Shown: piece after piece, positions 1-9,258 of the stretch
How positions within the stretch are numbered: position 1 is the first letter of the stretch
Layout of the letters: each line of letters opens with the position of its first letter
Origin: Symplocastrum torsivum CPER-KK1
GTDB taxonomy: Bacteria > Cyanobacteriota > Cyanobacteriia > Cyanobacteriales > Coleofasciculaceae
Direction of reading: 5' to 3'
DNA length: 64,000 bases
Assembly (NCBI GenBank): GCA_019358875.1
Contig: JAHHIF010000006.1
Coordinates: 62,001-126,000 of the forward strand
Program-made: the position numbers and the translations under genes
Notes under the pieces: generated by a model
Seen by the model: the letters and a program-made list of their open reading frames with translations, nothing else
Told to the model about the DNA's origin: nothing
The model's database searches: none

Positions 1-2
1 TT

Positions 3-755
3 CTCGGCGGTATCCTCTCTGGATTTCTCGCCGGATATATCGCCTTATTCGTGCGCGATAAGGTGAATTTGCCTCAGAACTTTGAAGGGCTTAAGCCTGT
101 CCTGGTGATTCCATTACTCTCAACTCTGGCAGTTGGGCTGCTACTGGTTTACGTCTTCGGCGTTCCTGTCAAAGCAATTATGGATGGACTGACTGCATTC
201 CTTCAAGGAATGGGACAGACTAATGCCGTTTTGCTTGGCTTGGTGCTGGGTGCCATGATGGCGGTCGATATGGGTGGCCCCGTCAACAAAGCAGCTTATA
301 CCTTTGCCGTAGGACTCCTCACTAGCAATATTTATCAACCAATGGCAGCCGTGATGGCAGCAGGGATGACACCTCCACTGGGATTGGCGTTGGCAACGTT
401 GCTTGCGAAGCGTCAGTTTACTGCCGATGAACTTCAGGCTGGCAAGGTGGCAACGGTGTTAGGGTTGTCCTTCATCACCGAAGGAGTGATTCCCTTTGCA
501 GCAAAAGACCCGATCCGAGTGATTCCTGCCTGCGTTGCAGGGTCGGCACTTACTGGAGGGCTGTCTATGCTGTTTGGCTGCACCCTCCGCGCTCCTCATG
601 GCGGTATTTTTGTGCTAGCTATTCCAAATGCTGTCACTCAAGCTGGACTGTATATAGTTGCGATCGCAGCAGGAACCTTAGTCACAGCCTTAGCCATTAC
701 CCAACTCAAGCGTTGGCAACCGAAAGCTAAGGAAAAGGAAATAGTAAACGCCTAA
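3..755 (+). CDS. fruA: PTS fructose-specific EIIC component, C-terminal part (5' truncated by window)
   Basis: The reading frame is already open at base 3, so this is the 3' end of a longer gene and the GTG at 51 is not its start. The product is a polytopic membrane protein with several hydrophobic segments. It carries the conserved EIIC stretch [15 protein letters not shown] around window residues 95-110 and [18 protein letters not shown] sequence (here [16 protein letters not shown]) later. EIIC forms the sugar channel of the phosphotransferase system, importing fructose and phosphorylating it with EIIA and EIIB domains that would lie upstream. PTS permeases are uncommon in cyanobacteria, and a fructose PTS is the type usually seen. 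Assignment to the fructose family is by motif; substrate is inferred. Confidence 0.85.
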   Translation, partial: LGGILSGFLAGYIALFVRDKVNLPQNFEGLKPVLVIPLLSTLAVGLLLVYVFGVPVKAIMDGLTAFLQGMGQTNAVLLGLVLGAMMAVDMGGPVNKAAYTFAVGLLTSNIYQPMAAVMAAGMTPPLGLALATLLAKRQFTADELQAGKVATVLGLSFITEGVIPFAAKDPIRVIPACVAGSALTGGLSMLFGCTLRAPHGGIFVLAIPNAVTQAGLYIVAIAAGTLVTALAITQLKRWQPKAKEKEIVNA

Positions 756-759
756 TATG

Positions 760-798
760 AAGGTTAAAGGAGAAAGGAGAAGAAAATTCTTTAACCTT
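760..798. terminator. Convergent hairpin between fruA and rsgA
   Basis: A perfect 10-bp inverted repeat (AAGGTTAAAG at 760-769, CTTTAACCTT at 789-798) with a 19-nt loop lies between two convergent genes. There is no strong U-tract, so termination is an inference from position. Extra copies of TTTAACCTTT follow the right arm. Confidence 0.4.
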
Positions 799-861
799 TA
801 ACCTTTGACCTTATTCCCTAAAACGATTAGATGACAAGAGCCATTTCAATGCTCCAAGAGC

Positions 862-1923
862 TTAGCGTTTGGGGTGCTTGCGGAGAGATTTATGGATTTT
901 TTTCCACTTTTCCTTCTCCACTAGAGCAGCTCGTTGATCTTGTTTCCTGGCGAGGTAATTGAGTTCCTTTTGGAGTTTTTGGTGATTTAGGAAACGTTGG
1001 TAATCGAGACTACCATCTGCAAGCGCCTCTTGCACAGCACAACCCGGTTCCTGTTCATGTCGGCAATCATGAAAGCGACATTGCATTGCTAGGGATTTGA
1101 TATCGGCAAACGTTTCCTGTAAGCCTTCATCTCCCGTCCAAATCTGGATTTCTCGCATTCCAGGAGTATCCATGAGTAAGCCACCTGAGGGCAAAATAAT
1201 CAATTCTCGATGTTTTGTGGTGTGTTTCCCTCGATCATCTCCTTGTCGAACTGCCTGAACTGATTGAATCGTTTTACCCGCTAGTTGATTTGTAATGGTT
1301 GACTTACCAACACCGGATGAACCCAGTAACGCAACAGTTTGTCCTTGAGTCAGGTAAGGAATTAATGCATCTAACCCTTGGTTGTTGACAGCACTTAGGA
1401 TAATAATCGGCACTCCAAGAGCAATTTCTTTCACTGCTTCTCGGCGTTGCTCAACATCCTCACATAAGTCCGCCTTGTTCAGAATAATGACGGGGTTAGC
1501 ACCACTTTCCCAAACCAGAATTAGATAGCGTTCAATTCTCCGGAGGTTGAAATCCCCATCCAACCCGGAAATCAAAAATACAGTATCAACGTTCGTTGCA
1601 ATGATTTGCTCTTCGGTTTTAGTCCCGACTGTTTTCCGAGAAAATTTGCTTTTTCTGGGTAAAACGGCATGAATTGTTGCTGACTTTTGGGCTTCTCTGA
1701 CACTGATGACAACCCAATCCCCTACAGCAGGAAAATCTTGGCGTTCAGTTGCTTGGTAGCGTAGTTTTCCCGAAACTTCTGCTGAGAGTTCTCCCTGTTC
1801 GGTGTAGAGAATGTAGGTATTCTTATGCTCAAGAGCAACTCTCCCAACGGTATATCCCTCTTGTGAATGGCTTTTGTAGCTTTTTGAAAAAAAACTGTTC
1901 CAGCCTAATACTTCCAAGTTCAT
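862..1923 (-). CDS. rsgA: Ribosome small-subunit-dependent GTPase RsgA
   Basis: RsgA (YjeQ/EngC) is a circularly permuted GTPase that checks maturation of the 30S subunit. The motifs run in permuted order: G4 NKAD, then the P-loop GSSGVGKST, then G3 DTPG. An OB-fold precedes the G domain, and a C-terminal zinc-binding segment has the pattern [14 protein letters not shown]. The basic tail ([13 protein letters not shown]) fits rRNA contact. The open frame extends to a TTG at 1935, but I prefer the ATG at 1923: it has a GAGG Shine-Dalgarno six bases upstream and gives the usual length of about 353 aa. It converges with fruA. The function is well established for the family, and all expected motifs are present. 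Confidence 0.93.
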   Translation of the reverse strand: MNLEVLGWNSFFSKSYKSHSQEGYTVGRVALEHKNTYILYTEQGELSAEVSGKLRYQATERQDFPAVGDWVVISVREAQKSATIHAVLPRKSKFSRKTVGTKTEEQIIATNVDTVFLISGLDGDFNLRRIERYLILVWESGANPVIILNKADLCEDVEQRREAVKEIALGVPIIILSAVNNQGLDALIPYLTQGQTVALLGSSGVGKSTITNQLAGKTIQSVQAVRQGDDRGKHTTKHRELIILPSGGLLMDTPGMREIQIWTGDEGLQETFADIKSLAMQCRFHDCRHEQEPGCAVQEALADGSLDYQRFLNHQKLQKELNYLARKQDQRAALVEKEKWKKIHKSLRKHPKR

Positions 1924-2039
1924 TGGTTTCCTCAATGTGTATTGCTTGTTTCAAGCAAGTTCACAGAGGAATTCTGTTTTCATTTCGGTAAGTAGGTGGC
2001 TTTACGTCTTGCACCTTTCTCGATTAGCCTCATAACCCA

Positions 2040-2151
2040 CCCGGAGTTTAAACTCCGGGCTAATAGCTCAAGTCCACGCTTTGTGGACTAAAACTCTTAT
2101 CAAGTCGTCTTTAGACGAATGCAAGCTGTGAGCTAAGGGTTAAACCCTTAG
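2040..2151. repeat. Cluster of four short palindromes
   Basis: Four hairpin-forming units follow one another: CCCGGAGTTTAAACTCCGGG (2040-2059, perfect), AGTCCAC/GTGGACT (2071-2089), TCGTCTTTAGACGA (2105-2118) and CTAAGGGT/ACCCTTAG (2133-2151). Short dyads of this look are common intergenic repeats in filamentous cyanobacteria. No gene covers them. Confidence 0.7.
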
Positions 2152-2159
2152 TGGTTTAT

Positions 2160-2412
2160 TACGACTGGTGGAAGATGTGAGTGCCTACGGGTCGAGTTAA
2201 ATAAGACTGTTTTGCGCTATGCAGTAGGTGCAAAGCCTACATACCATAGCGTATTGCCTACCTACTCAAGACGAATGGTTGAACAAAAACTCTGTGACTG
2301 CTATGTGTTGTCCCTTGAAGTGCATGGTGCTATTGATTGCTACAAGCTCAGCCATGGTCTAACTCCTTGGTTAGTAGTTAAGAATTTCTATTTAATCCAC
2401 TCATTAATTTAA
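2160..2412. other. Gene-free stretch with nested stem-loop; possible structured RNA or decayed element
   Basis: After the palindrome cluster comes about 250 bp with no credible gene. A 66-codon open frame covers it but has no recognisable protein features. It contains a nested stem: CGCTATG (2215-2221) pairs with CATAGCG (2245-2251), enclosing GTAGG (2224-2228) with CCTAC (2236-2240). Further down, CTAAC/GGTTAG can form a small hairpin. Together with the palindromes it could be a structured RNA or the end of a lost mobile element; no nuclease or transposase gene is adjacent. The rest of the gap (1924-2039, 2413-2490) shows nothing definite. Confidence 0.3.
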
Positions 2413-2490
2413 CGTTTAAAAATCAATGGAGCACTTCACCCAGTTGGTTCGCCTGACTGGGTGAGGCTGAGGAATTTTTGGGTGAAACGG

Positions 2491-2955
2491 TTAAGTTCCT
2501 TCTGGATCGCAGCGGATTTCGATCAAGAATCCATCTGGGTCATAGAAATAGATGCCTCGTCCAGTGGGACGGGTGACTGGACCATGATCAATCGTTACTT
2601 GATTTCGCTTGAGTACTTCAACAGCATGGTCAAACAACTGTGGATTAATATCAAAGGCAAGGTGATTGGCGCGGGTAAAGGCACGCTGGGGATCTTGGTC
2701 GGGTGGTGGTAACTCTGGCTCCCAAAATAAATCGAGTACGGTTCCATCTGGGGTGACGAAGTTGGTGACTTTTCCTTCGGCAACAAGCGATCGCAATGTT
2801 GTCGGGACTTCTTCTCCTGTTAGTTCATGCAATCCCAAAATTGCTCCGTAGAAGTGGCGAGAGGCTTGCAAATCATGCACATTCAAAGCAATGTGATGCA
2901 CTCGGCGCAGATGACCTGGGACAAGGACAGTGTTGAGATCGGGACTAGATAGCAT
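2491..2955 (-). CDS. VOC superfamily (glyoxalase/dioxygenase-like) protein
   Basis: A 154-aa protein with the two beta-alpha-beta-beta-beta modules of the vicinal-oxygen-chelate fold. The first begins VHHIALNVHDLQASRHFY near residue 18 and the second NHLAFDI near residue 92. Metal ligands expected for the fold are visible: His in VHHIAL, His in ANHLAF and Glu in the closing GFLIEI. The run YFYDPDGFLIEI is typical of glyoxalase I, fosfomycin-resistance and extradiol-dioxygenase relatives. The substrate cannot be told from sequence. The start is ATG at 2955. It stands alone, divergent from the DUF4385 gene. Confidence 0.8.
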   Translation of the reverse strand: MLSSPDLNTVLVPGHLRRVHHIALNVHDLQASRHFYGAILGLHELTGEEVPTTLRSLVAEGKVTNFVTPDGTVLDLFWEPELPPPDQDPQRAFTRANHLAFDINPQLFDHAVEVLKRNQVTIDHGPVTRPTGRGIYFYDPDGFLIEIRCDPEGT

Positions 2956-3034
2956 GGTGAAAACAGCTCCATTCCATTACTTACCATAGAAGGCAGACTT
3001 TTTTCTTTAAGTCTATAGTTCAAGATAAAAATTA

Positions 3035-3532
3035 ATGATGGCATTCGACTATACATTAGATTTTAAAGCTATAGATTTTCGTGATTCCCCTGAACTTTAT
3101 CGAGTTGGTAAGGGTGAGCAGGGAGTGCTTCTAGTAGAACCTTACAAATCAGAGATTCTTCCCCATTGGCGCTTCAAAACCCCGGATATTGCAAGAGTAT
3201 CGAGCGAGAAAATCTATGAGATGTTTCTTGATTATCTAAATCAAGATGATTTTATTGGCGCAGATATGGCGCGAAAATTTCTACAGATGGGATATACGCG
3301 ATCGCGTCGCTACGCAAACCACAAAAGCGGCAGAAAATACAAGAAAAATCCACAAAAAGAAAGCTCCAAAGAAGCCCAACTTCAAGCTAGGAAAGATATT
3401 TTACCGAATGAAGTAGACCCAGTTAAAGCAGAATCTGCGGCAATCTTTAAAGAAAAATGGACACAAGCGAAGACGAACGAGAAATATCTACAGCTTTTAA
3501 AAAAGCACAAGGCAATGTACGAGCAAGATTAA
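3035..3532 (+). CDS. DUF4385 family protein
   Basis: A 165-aa soluble, Lys-rich protein. It matches the DUF4385 pattern: an N-terminal FDYTLDFKAIDFRDSPELYR stretch, YRVGKGEQGVLLVEPYK and HWRFKTPDIARVS, followed by a helical basic half containing YANHKSGRKY. The family is widespread in bacteria and some eukaryotic algae and has no established function. There are tandem ATGs at 3035 and 3038, and either could serve. It is divergent from the VOC gene with about 80 bp between them. No signal peptide or membrane segment is visible. Confidence 0.8.
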   Translation: MMAFDYTLDFKAIDFRDSPELYRVGKGEQGVLLVEPYKSEILPHWRFKTPDIARVSSEKIYEMFLDYLNQDDFIGADMARKFLQMGYTRSRRYANHKSGRKYKKNPQKESSKEAQLQARKDILPNEVDPVKAESAAIFKEKWTQAKTNEKYLQLLKKHKAMYEQD

Positions 3533-3717
3533 AAGCTAGTACACTTATCTGAATATTCTCTAGTCTAGTGGTAAAACACTCTTCAATGTATTAGTGTTTC
3601 AAGGGAAATAATGCGATCACTCTAACAACGACTAGAATCTAATATTACCTTAAAATGAACATTCCAGAAGAGTTTGAAGCGCTATGATTCAATCAGGCTA
3701 GCGACATAACTGATGAT

Positions 3718-4326
3718 ATGACTCTCGTCACCCCGAAACGCTTCACAATCAATGAATATCACCGTCTAATTGAATTGGGATTTCTCACGGAAAATGACCC
3801 GGTTGAATTAATTCGTGGAGAAATCATGCAGATGGTAGCTAAGGGAACACGGCATACAAACTGTTGTAGAGATTTGTTGGAGCAACTAGCGGGCTTAGTA
3901 GCAGGTCGAGCTAAGTTGCAATGCCAAGACCCAATCACTTTACCATCTAATAGCGAACCTGAACCCGACTTTGCTATTCTACGGAAACGAGCTGATAATT
4001 ATCGTTACGCTTACCCCAATCCGTTAGATGTTCTACTTGTGATCGAGATTGCAGACTCTACCCTCAAGTATGATCAAGAGATTAAATTACCCCTTTATGC
4101 TGAAGCAGGAATCTCTGACTATTGGATATTTAATTTGGTAGAAAATTACCTAGAAGTTTACAGCGAACCTTATCAAGATTTACAAGGAAAGTTTGGTTAT
4201 AGTACGAAGCGTATTATTTTACCTAGTCAAGCGATCGCTCTTAGCTCTTTCCCTGATTTATTACTTGATTTATCCAAGGTTTTTCCTGGGATTGATAGTT
4301 TAAATTTTTTAACCGACTCTGAGTAA
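3718..4326 (+). CDS. Uma2 family putative restriction endonuclease-like protein (DUF820)
   Basis: A 202-aa member of the Uma2/DUF820 family, which is greatly expanded in cyanobacteria. Characteristic elements: an N-terminal FTINEYHRLIELGFL helix, DPVELIRGEI, then the PD-(D/E)XK-like core EPDFAIL followed by VLLVIEIADSTLKYDQEIKLPLYAEAGI, which ends in the usual DYWIFNL. The acidic residues of EPDFAI and VIEIAD plus Lys in KLPLYA fit a metal-dependent nuclease fold. Biochemical function in cyanobacteria is not established; nuclease activity is inferred from the fold. The 185 bp upstream hold a ten-codon frame (MNIPEEFEAL) but nothing convincing. Confidence 0.85.
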   Translation: MTLVTPKRFTINEYHRLIELGFLTENDPVELIRGEIMQMVAKGTRHTNCCRDLLEQLAGLVAGRAKLQCQDPITLPSNSEPEPDFAILRKRADNYRYAYPNPLDVLLVIEIADSTLKYDQEIKLPLYAEAGISDYWIFNLVENYLEVYSEPYQDLQGKFGYSTKRIILPSQAIALSSFPDLLLDLSKVFPGIDSLNFLTDSE

Positions 4327-4446
4327 TGCCCCTATCTGGGAGAGGATATACTCAAATTTTGCCCCAATCTTACCTGGAGAACTGCTGTACAGGTTTTGTA
4401 CAAGTCAGCAAAGGGTAAGTCTTGTGCTTATTCTAGAAAAAGTAAG

Positions 4447-6717
4447 ATGACCACACACGCAATGCTCAATATTCCTCAACTCCTAGCACAAGAGCTTTCC
4501 CTCAAACCCTTTCAGGTACAAAACGCTCTCGAACTATTCGCTGAGGGGGCAACCATTCCCTTCGTTGCTCGTTATCGCAAAGAACGCACTGGGGAGATGG
4601 ATGAAATCCAGTTGCGTGACTTGTCTGAGCGATTTACTTATCTGACTGAACTAGAAGAGCGAAAAGCGGCAATTCTGGAAGCGATCGCATCTCAGGGTAA
4701 ACTCACTGATGAACTGAAAGCCAAAATCCAATCCTGCTTACAAAAAAACGAATTAGAAGACCTTTACCTTCCCTATCGCCCCAAACGACGCACACGGGCA
4801 ACGATTGCTAGAGAAAAAGGGTTAGAACCACTCGTTGAGTTCATCAAGTCACTAAACGTCAAGACTGCTGCACCCATATCGCTGGAGAAGGAAGCAGCAA
4901 AATACATCTCTGAAGAGAAGGGAGTCAAGACAGTTGAGGATGCGCTCAAAGGGGCTTCCGATATTCTTGCAGAAGAAGTCTCTGAGAAAGCGGAATCACG
5001 CGCCTACCTGCGAGACTACTTGATGAAAGAAGGGCGATTTGCCTCGGAGATTAAAAAGGAACATGCCGAAGGTTCTACAAAATACGAAATGTATCGGAAC
5101 TACCAGGTAAAGGTAAAAGATGTTGCATCGCATAACTTGCTTGCCCTCTTTCGGGGTGAGACAGAGGGAGTGTTGAACCTTGAACTTACCTTTGAGGAAG
5201 ACGTTGCGTTGTCCTACCTGGAATCCGAGGAAATCCATACAAAAGTTTCGGCAGTTCGAGACTTTTATCGGGGAATGCTTAAAGATGCATTCAACCGTCT
5301 GATGAAAACTTCACTGATTAATGAAGTCCGTTCTGCCAAGAAAACGGAAGCGGATATTGAGTCAATCAAGACGTTTGAAACGAATCTGCGTGAGTTGCTG
5401 CTATCTGCGCCTGCGGGAATGAAGCCAACATTAGCAATTGACCCAGGATTTCGGACAGGTTGCAAGGTTGCTGTCCTCTCTGAAACAGCTAAATTTTTAG
5501 AATATCAGGCAATTTTCCCTTATCAAGCCGCAGCACAACGAGTTCAAGCCGCTAACACCATCAAGAAGCTGATTGAGAACTATAATATCGAGCTAATTGC
5601 GATCGGAAATGGTACAGCTTCTCGTGAAACGGATGAGTTTGTCTCGGAAGTTTTAGCGACGATGGATCGGAAGCCGATTAAAGTAACAGTGAATGAGTCG
5701 GGGGCATCGATTTATTCAGCCAGTGATGTTGCGCGACAAGAGTTTCCTGATTTAGATGTTACGGTGCGAGGAGCAATTAGTATTGGTCGCCGTTTGCAAG
5801 ACCCACTAGCAGAATTGGTGAAAATTGATCCAAAGTCAATTGGTGTGGGACAGTACCAGCACGATGTCGATCAGAAGCTACTCAAAACAAAGTTGGATGA
5901 AACAGTAGAAAGCTGTGTGAACTATGTCGGGGTGGATCTAAATACTGCCTCGAAGGAACTTCTAACTTTTGTTTCTGGTATGACACCAACCGTTGCTAAA
6001 AATATCCTCGCTTATCGCAATGAGCATGGGGCGTTCAAAAATCGTCGGGAACTGCTGAAGGTGCCGAAGTTGGGACCAAAAGCCTTTGAACAAGCGGCAG
6101 GTTTCTTGCGGATTCGTGGTGGCGATAACCCGTTGGACAATACGGCAGTGCATCCGGAAAGTTATGGGGTTGTAAAAGCGATCGCATCTGACTTAAATGT
6201 CTCTTTAACGCAGATTACTCAGGCAGCCGATAAATTCAAATCAATGAATTTGAAGAAATACATCACCGATACCATCGGCGAACCAACGCTGCGTGACATC
6301 ATCAGTGAACTCGAAAAGCCAGGACGCGACCCCAGAGCTGAGTTTAAGTATGCCACCTTTAAAGAAGGGGTTAAGGAAATCAAAGACCTAACCGTTGGCA
6401 TGGAACTCGAAGGCATCGTGACAAATGTGGCGAACTTTGGCGCATTCGTTGATATCGGCGTACATCAAGATGGTTTAGTGCATATCTCACAACTTGCCGA
6501 TCGCTTTATTGATGACCCCAAGAAAGTTGTGAAAGTGGGACAGGTTGTGAAAGTGCGGGTAATGGAAGTCAATGAAAAATTGAAGCGAATTAGCTTATCA
6601 ATGAAGTCAACAGAACAGACAAAGGCTGGACATAGCACGGCAAGAAATCCAGTTAGCACCCCGCAAAAATCACCGACACTAAACGACCTAAAAACGAAGT
6701 TTAACAGGAAGAGTTAG
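4447..6717 (+). CDS. tex: Tex family S1 RNA-binding transcription accessory protein
   Basis: Tex is a conserved cytoplasmic nucleic-acid-binding protein related to eukaryotic Spt6. The order of parts is typical. A helical N-terminal region has TIPFVARYRKERTGEMDE near residue 35. A YqgF/RNase H-like domain starts LAIDPGFRTGCKVAVLS near residue 330. Helix-hairpin-helix motifs follow (VGVDLNTASKELL, PKLGPKAFEQAAGF near 500-560). A C-terminal S1 domain runs from GMELEGIVTNVANFGAF near 660. The open frame begins at a TTG at 4396, but the first 17 codons do not look like the family, so ATG 4447 is preferred (an ATG at 4462 is possible). It stands alone. Confidence 0.92.
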   Translation: MTTHAMLNIPQLLAQELSLKPFQVQNALELFAEGATIPFVARYRKERTGEMDEIQLRDLSERFTYLTELEERKAAILEAIASQGKLTDELKAKIQSCLQKNELEDLYLPYRPKRRTRATIAREKGLEPLVEFIKSLNVKTAAPISLEKEAAKYISEEKGVKTVEDALKGASDILAEEVSEKAESRAYLRDYLMKEGRFASEIKKEHAEGSTKYEMYRNYQVKVKDVASHNLLALFRGETEGVLNLELTFEEDVALSYLESEEIHTKVSAVRDFYRGMLKDAFNRLMKTSLINEVRSAKKTEADIESIKTFETNLRELLLSAPAGMKPTLAIDPGFRTGCKVAVLSETAKFLEYQAIFPYQAAAQRVQAANTIKKLIENYNIELIAIGNGTASRETDEFVSEVLATMDRKPIKVTVNESGASIYSASDVARQEFPDLDVTVRGAISIGRRLQDPLAELVKIDPKSIGVGQYQHDVDQKLLKTKLDETVESCVNYVGVDLNTASKELLTFVSGMTPTVAKNILAYRNEHGAFKNRRELLKVPKLGPKAFEQAAGFLRIRGGDNPLDNTAVHPESYGVVKAIASDLNVSLTQITQAADKFKSMNLKKYITDTIGEPTLRDIISELEKPGRDPRAEFKYATFKEGVKEIKDLTVGMELEGIVTNVANFGAFVDIGVHQDGLVHISQLADRFIDDPKKVVKVGQVVKVRVMEVNEKLKRISLSMKSTEQTKAGHSTARNPVSTPQKSPTLNDLKTKFNRKS

Positions 6718-6828
6718 AGGATAAATTTAGGTTTTAACTTCAACAATTAAGCTGTCACACATCTTAGTTACTAAGCGGTAACAGCATTCAAGTTATGCAT
6801 CCATAGCTGTTTTCAGTTGGATGAGGTT

Positions 6829-6915
6829 AGGACTTACGCAAATTGCTCGTTTCAATACTATTAGTAGTAGGGTGCGTCATGACACTCCTACAGGTAGAAG
6901 TTCAGCGTAAGTCCA
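6829..6915. mobile_element. MITE-like element with GGACTTACGC terminal inverted repeats
   Basis: Perfect 10-bp inverted ends (GGACTTACGC at 6830-6839, GCGTAAGTCC at 6905-6914) enclose about 65 bp without coding capacity. The interior contains GGGTGCGTCATGACACTCC, itself partly dyadic. Size and ends fit a non-autonomous miniature transposable element. No clear target-site duplication is visible and no transposase is present in the window. Confidence 0.6.
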
Positions 6916-6951
6916 TTTTCTATTTGTAATTCCTTAATCAGGAGGAGCGGC

Positions 6952-7140
6952 TTAAGGTAGTACGGGAATGTCCTCATCTGGGGTTCGTGTAGGTACTCCC
7001 AGATGTTTACGAGCATTATCTTCTGCTAAGCGCTGATCTTCTTTGCTTGTAAACTGACCTTCATCTAGCAAAGATTCCCGACGGGCAGCTTCGTCTCGAC
7101 TTGGCCGAGCGCCATTTTTCCACTTATATTTGATGTCCAT
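6952..7140 (-). CDS. Small charged protein of unknown function
   Basis: A 62-aa hydrophilic frame starting MDIKYKWKNGARPSRDEAARR and ending EDIPVLP. The composition (many Arg, Glu, Asp, no hydrophobic segment) is more protein-like than most short frames here, and it does not overlap another gene. No Shine-Dalgarno is obvious upstream of the ATG at 7140. I do not recognise a family. It is probably a real small cyanobacterial gene, but support is limited to frame and composition. Confidence 0.5.
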   Translation of the reverse strand: MDIKYKWKNGARPSRDEAARRESLLDEGQFTSKEDQRLAEDNARKHLGVPTRTPDEDIPVLP

Positions 7141-7307
7141 GAGTTCAACACAGGTAAACTGTGCCTCAATTGTGCGGTCTTAATAGTAGGAATTGAACAG
7201 CAGCTAGCACTTCTGCTATTAGGGATATTCACTAAGAGTTAGGTTTAGGCTTCAAGGACAGCTATGGAAAGGAGTTCAGAAATTCTCCTGAACTTCTATA
7301 TTCTTGT

Positions 7308-8963
7308 TCATTCAAACTCAAACTGGGGAATCAGTTGCAACATTCCTAGCCCCAATTCTTTGGCTGAAAGCGATCGCGCCTCAAATAATGCCATCATGTC
7401 ACGCGGTTGGGGATTACCACGAGAAGCGCCAGTCAGCCCCTTAGCAATGATTAAGCCACAATGCCCGTTGATTTTCTTACAGCGCTGATCCCACTTTTTA
7501 CGAGCCGCAACATGAGTCGGGTCAGCTTCCGGAAATTCCCCAAATAGATATAGACTACTGTTTTCCGTTTGGAGAATACCTAAATCATAGTTTTCGCCTT
7601 CAAAGGGGTCTTCTCCTGGATTAAAGCAGATTCCTTTCAACCCTCCATCGGTCTGAATTTGCTCAATCAGGGCTTTTGCCTTTGGTCGAGTCGTTTGAAT
7701 CAAAACAACAGGCATTCCCTCACCATTCGCTTTAATATCTCTAGATTGATAGCAATCAATACTAGTACGCAACATTTCCAGATTTTCCCATGGCATCATG
7801 CCTAGGCTAAGGAAAGCATCTTTCGGTACCAAGTCATCCCGTAGCGGCACGGACAAGTCAGCGTCGTCGTCTTCAAAGTCGTCGTCTTCGTCGTCGTCTT
7901 CGTCAAAATCAGCCATATCCAGCAACTCGGATGCCAAATCGGGGAGAGTCGCAACCTTAACAGCCACCGTTGATTTCTTGCTTTCCAAGGGAATCGGGAT
8001 GCGGTAACGCTTGGTGATTGCTGGAAAATTCTCGTCTGCAAACTGGCGAAAAGATGCCCCAAAAAAGCGGTGGATCGCTTCGAGTGCCACATAAACTGCG
8101 ATCGCTTCTTCCTCATACAGAAATGGTCGCATCCCTTCAAATGGATGTACTGTCCCGAAGCCTGGAACAATCTCCGATACCGACAAATCTGCTAAATCAA
8201 TTTCTTCGTCTTCATCCTCGTCATCTGAGTCATCCTCCACACGCCCAAACGTAACAAAGAAGCAATCTTGCCCTAAAAACGCTTGTTCCATCATCTCGAA
8301 TGACTCTTCTTCCAAAACCGAGGCGCGAAATCGCTTAAGAGAATCCAATGAGCGATAGAGCAGTATCCCGTACTCCATCCCCAACATTCCCATCACAGAG
8401 GTATACAGCGTTTCGACATCCCAACGATTTATTTCAATCGAGAGGATATTATGGTCAGCTAGCAGTTCCCAAGGAGCGTCCTCCCAAATTTCATAGGCTT
8501 TTTCCAACAGGAGGTCTGCATACTCAGGCGGAAGTGTCGGTTTTCGTTGAAGCGCGACTTCCTCAAACCCCCGAAACAACTCATCAATTAGGGGTAAATC
8601 TGAGAAGTAATCAATCGTAATATCTAGCTCTTGAAGGACACCTCGTAAAAAAAACTGGAGTTCTCGATCTCGAACTACAATTTTTGAAGGTCGAGCAGGT
8701 CGAGCTGGGGTTTGGGGATTCTCCATCGCTCGCAGCAAAGCGCGAACCACAGCTTCTGGACCCATATCTGGAGATACCACATCCATCGCCCGAACAATGC
8801 CTTCTGAACCATCCACCCAGAGAATACATTCACCATTGCCTTGGCCATCCGGCTGTGAGTCATCGGCAAAAGCCATCAAAGGACGGCGATCACCTTCCCA
8901 CACACTAGGAATTTGTGGTAACTTCTTGAGCCGACGACAAGTAGTGGGATTCAGAGCAGACAT
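7308..8963 (-). CDS. Large acidic protein of unknown function (possibly DUF6930 type)
   Basis: A 551-aa soluble protein with no signal peptide or transmembrane helix. The N-terminal half (about 1-210) reads as a globular domain including ECILWVDGSEGIVRAMDVVS and a motif-rich segment IVVRDRELQFFLRGVLQEL. Two very acidic linkers follow, EDDSDDEDEDEEIDLADL near 250 and a DEDDDEDDDFEDDDADL run near 365. Between and after them are further globular stretches, ending in a segment with CKKINGHCGLIIAKGLTG. I recall a DUF6930 domain in proteins of this look in cyanobacteria, but cannot verify it. Function is unknown. It is transcribed leftward, alone. Confidence 0.75.
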   Translation of the reverse strand: MSALNPTTCRRLKKLPQIPSVWEGDRRPLMAFADDSQPDGQGNGECILWVDGSEGIVRAMDVVSPDMGPEAVVRALLRAMENPQTPARPARPSKIVVRDRELQFFLRGVLQELDITIDYFSDLPLIDELFRGFEEVALQRKPTLPPEYADLLLEKAYEIWEDAPWELLADHNILSIEINRWDVETLYTSVMGMLGMEYGILLYRSLDSLKRFRASVLEEESFEMMEQAFLGQDCFFVTFGRVEDDSDDEDEDEEIDLADLSVSEIVPGFGTVHPFEGMRPFLYEEEAIAVYVALEAIHRFFGASFRQFADENFPAITKRYRIPIPLESKKSTVAVKVATLPDLASELLDMADFDEDDDEDDDFEDDDADLSVPLRDDLVPKDAFLSLGMMPWENLEMLRTSIDCYQSRDIKANGEGMPVVLIQTTRPKAKALIEQIQTDGGLKGICFNPGEDPFEGENYDLGILQTENSSLYLFGEFPEADPTHVAARKKWDQRCKKINGHCGLIIAKGLTGASRGNPQPRDMMALFEARSLSAKELGLGMLQLIPQFEFE

Positions 8964-9156
8964 AGGGTAGGGATAGCCTTAAGTGCGAAAATACTGGCTC
9001 TTCAATGAGCCAGTATAAGAGCTAATACTCTTATTAAACCGCAAGAACTCCAGGCTGTTCTTCTAGAAAAATTGTAGTGCTTGTCCTGTCAAGGCATATA
9101 AACGTTGGGATTGGCTTAGAGTAATCGTTACAATGAAGATAAACTGCTAATTTAAA

Positions 9157-9206
9157 CAAGTTCACGGCAATCGGATAACATTACTAAATTTCAGCCTGTG
9201 AACTTG
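9157..9206. promoter_or_regulatory. Inverted repeat upstream of the A-type Fe-S gene
   Basis: CAAGTTCAC (9157-9165) and GTGAACTTG (9198-9206) form a perfect 9-bp dyad separated by 32 bp, about 50 bp before the next start codon. It may be a regulator site or a leader hairpin; only the dyad itself is seen. Confidence 0.35.
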
Positions 9207-9258
9207 CTCAAGACATGTTGTCCCTACGAAAAAGCAATATAGGAGTCGCAAGATACTC

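Noticed and set aside
51..755. GTG at 51 as the start of a complete gene
   Set aside because: The frame is open and membrane-protein-like from base 3, so the gene begins outside the window.
2212..2412. 66-codon open frame on the + strand
   Set aside because: It runs through stem-loop sequence, has no ribosome-binding site and no protein-like pattern.
3660..3695. Ten-codon frame MNIPEEFEAL before the Uma2 gene
   Set aside because: Too short to support as a gene; it may be a fragment of a lost antitoxin-like frame, but nothing else supports that.
7798..8007. Ser-rich frame on the + strand
   Set aside because: It is the complement of the Asp/Glu-rich linker of the 7308 gene.
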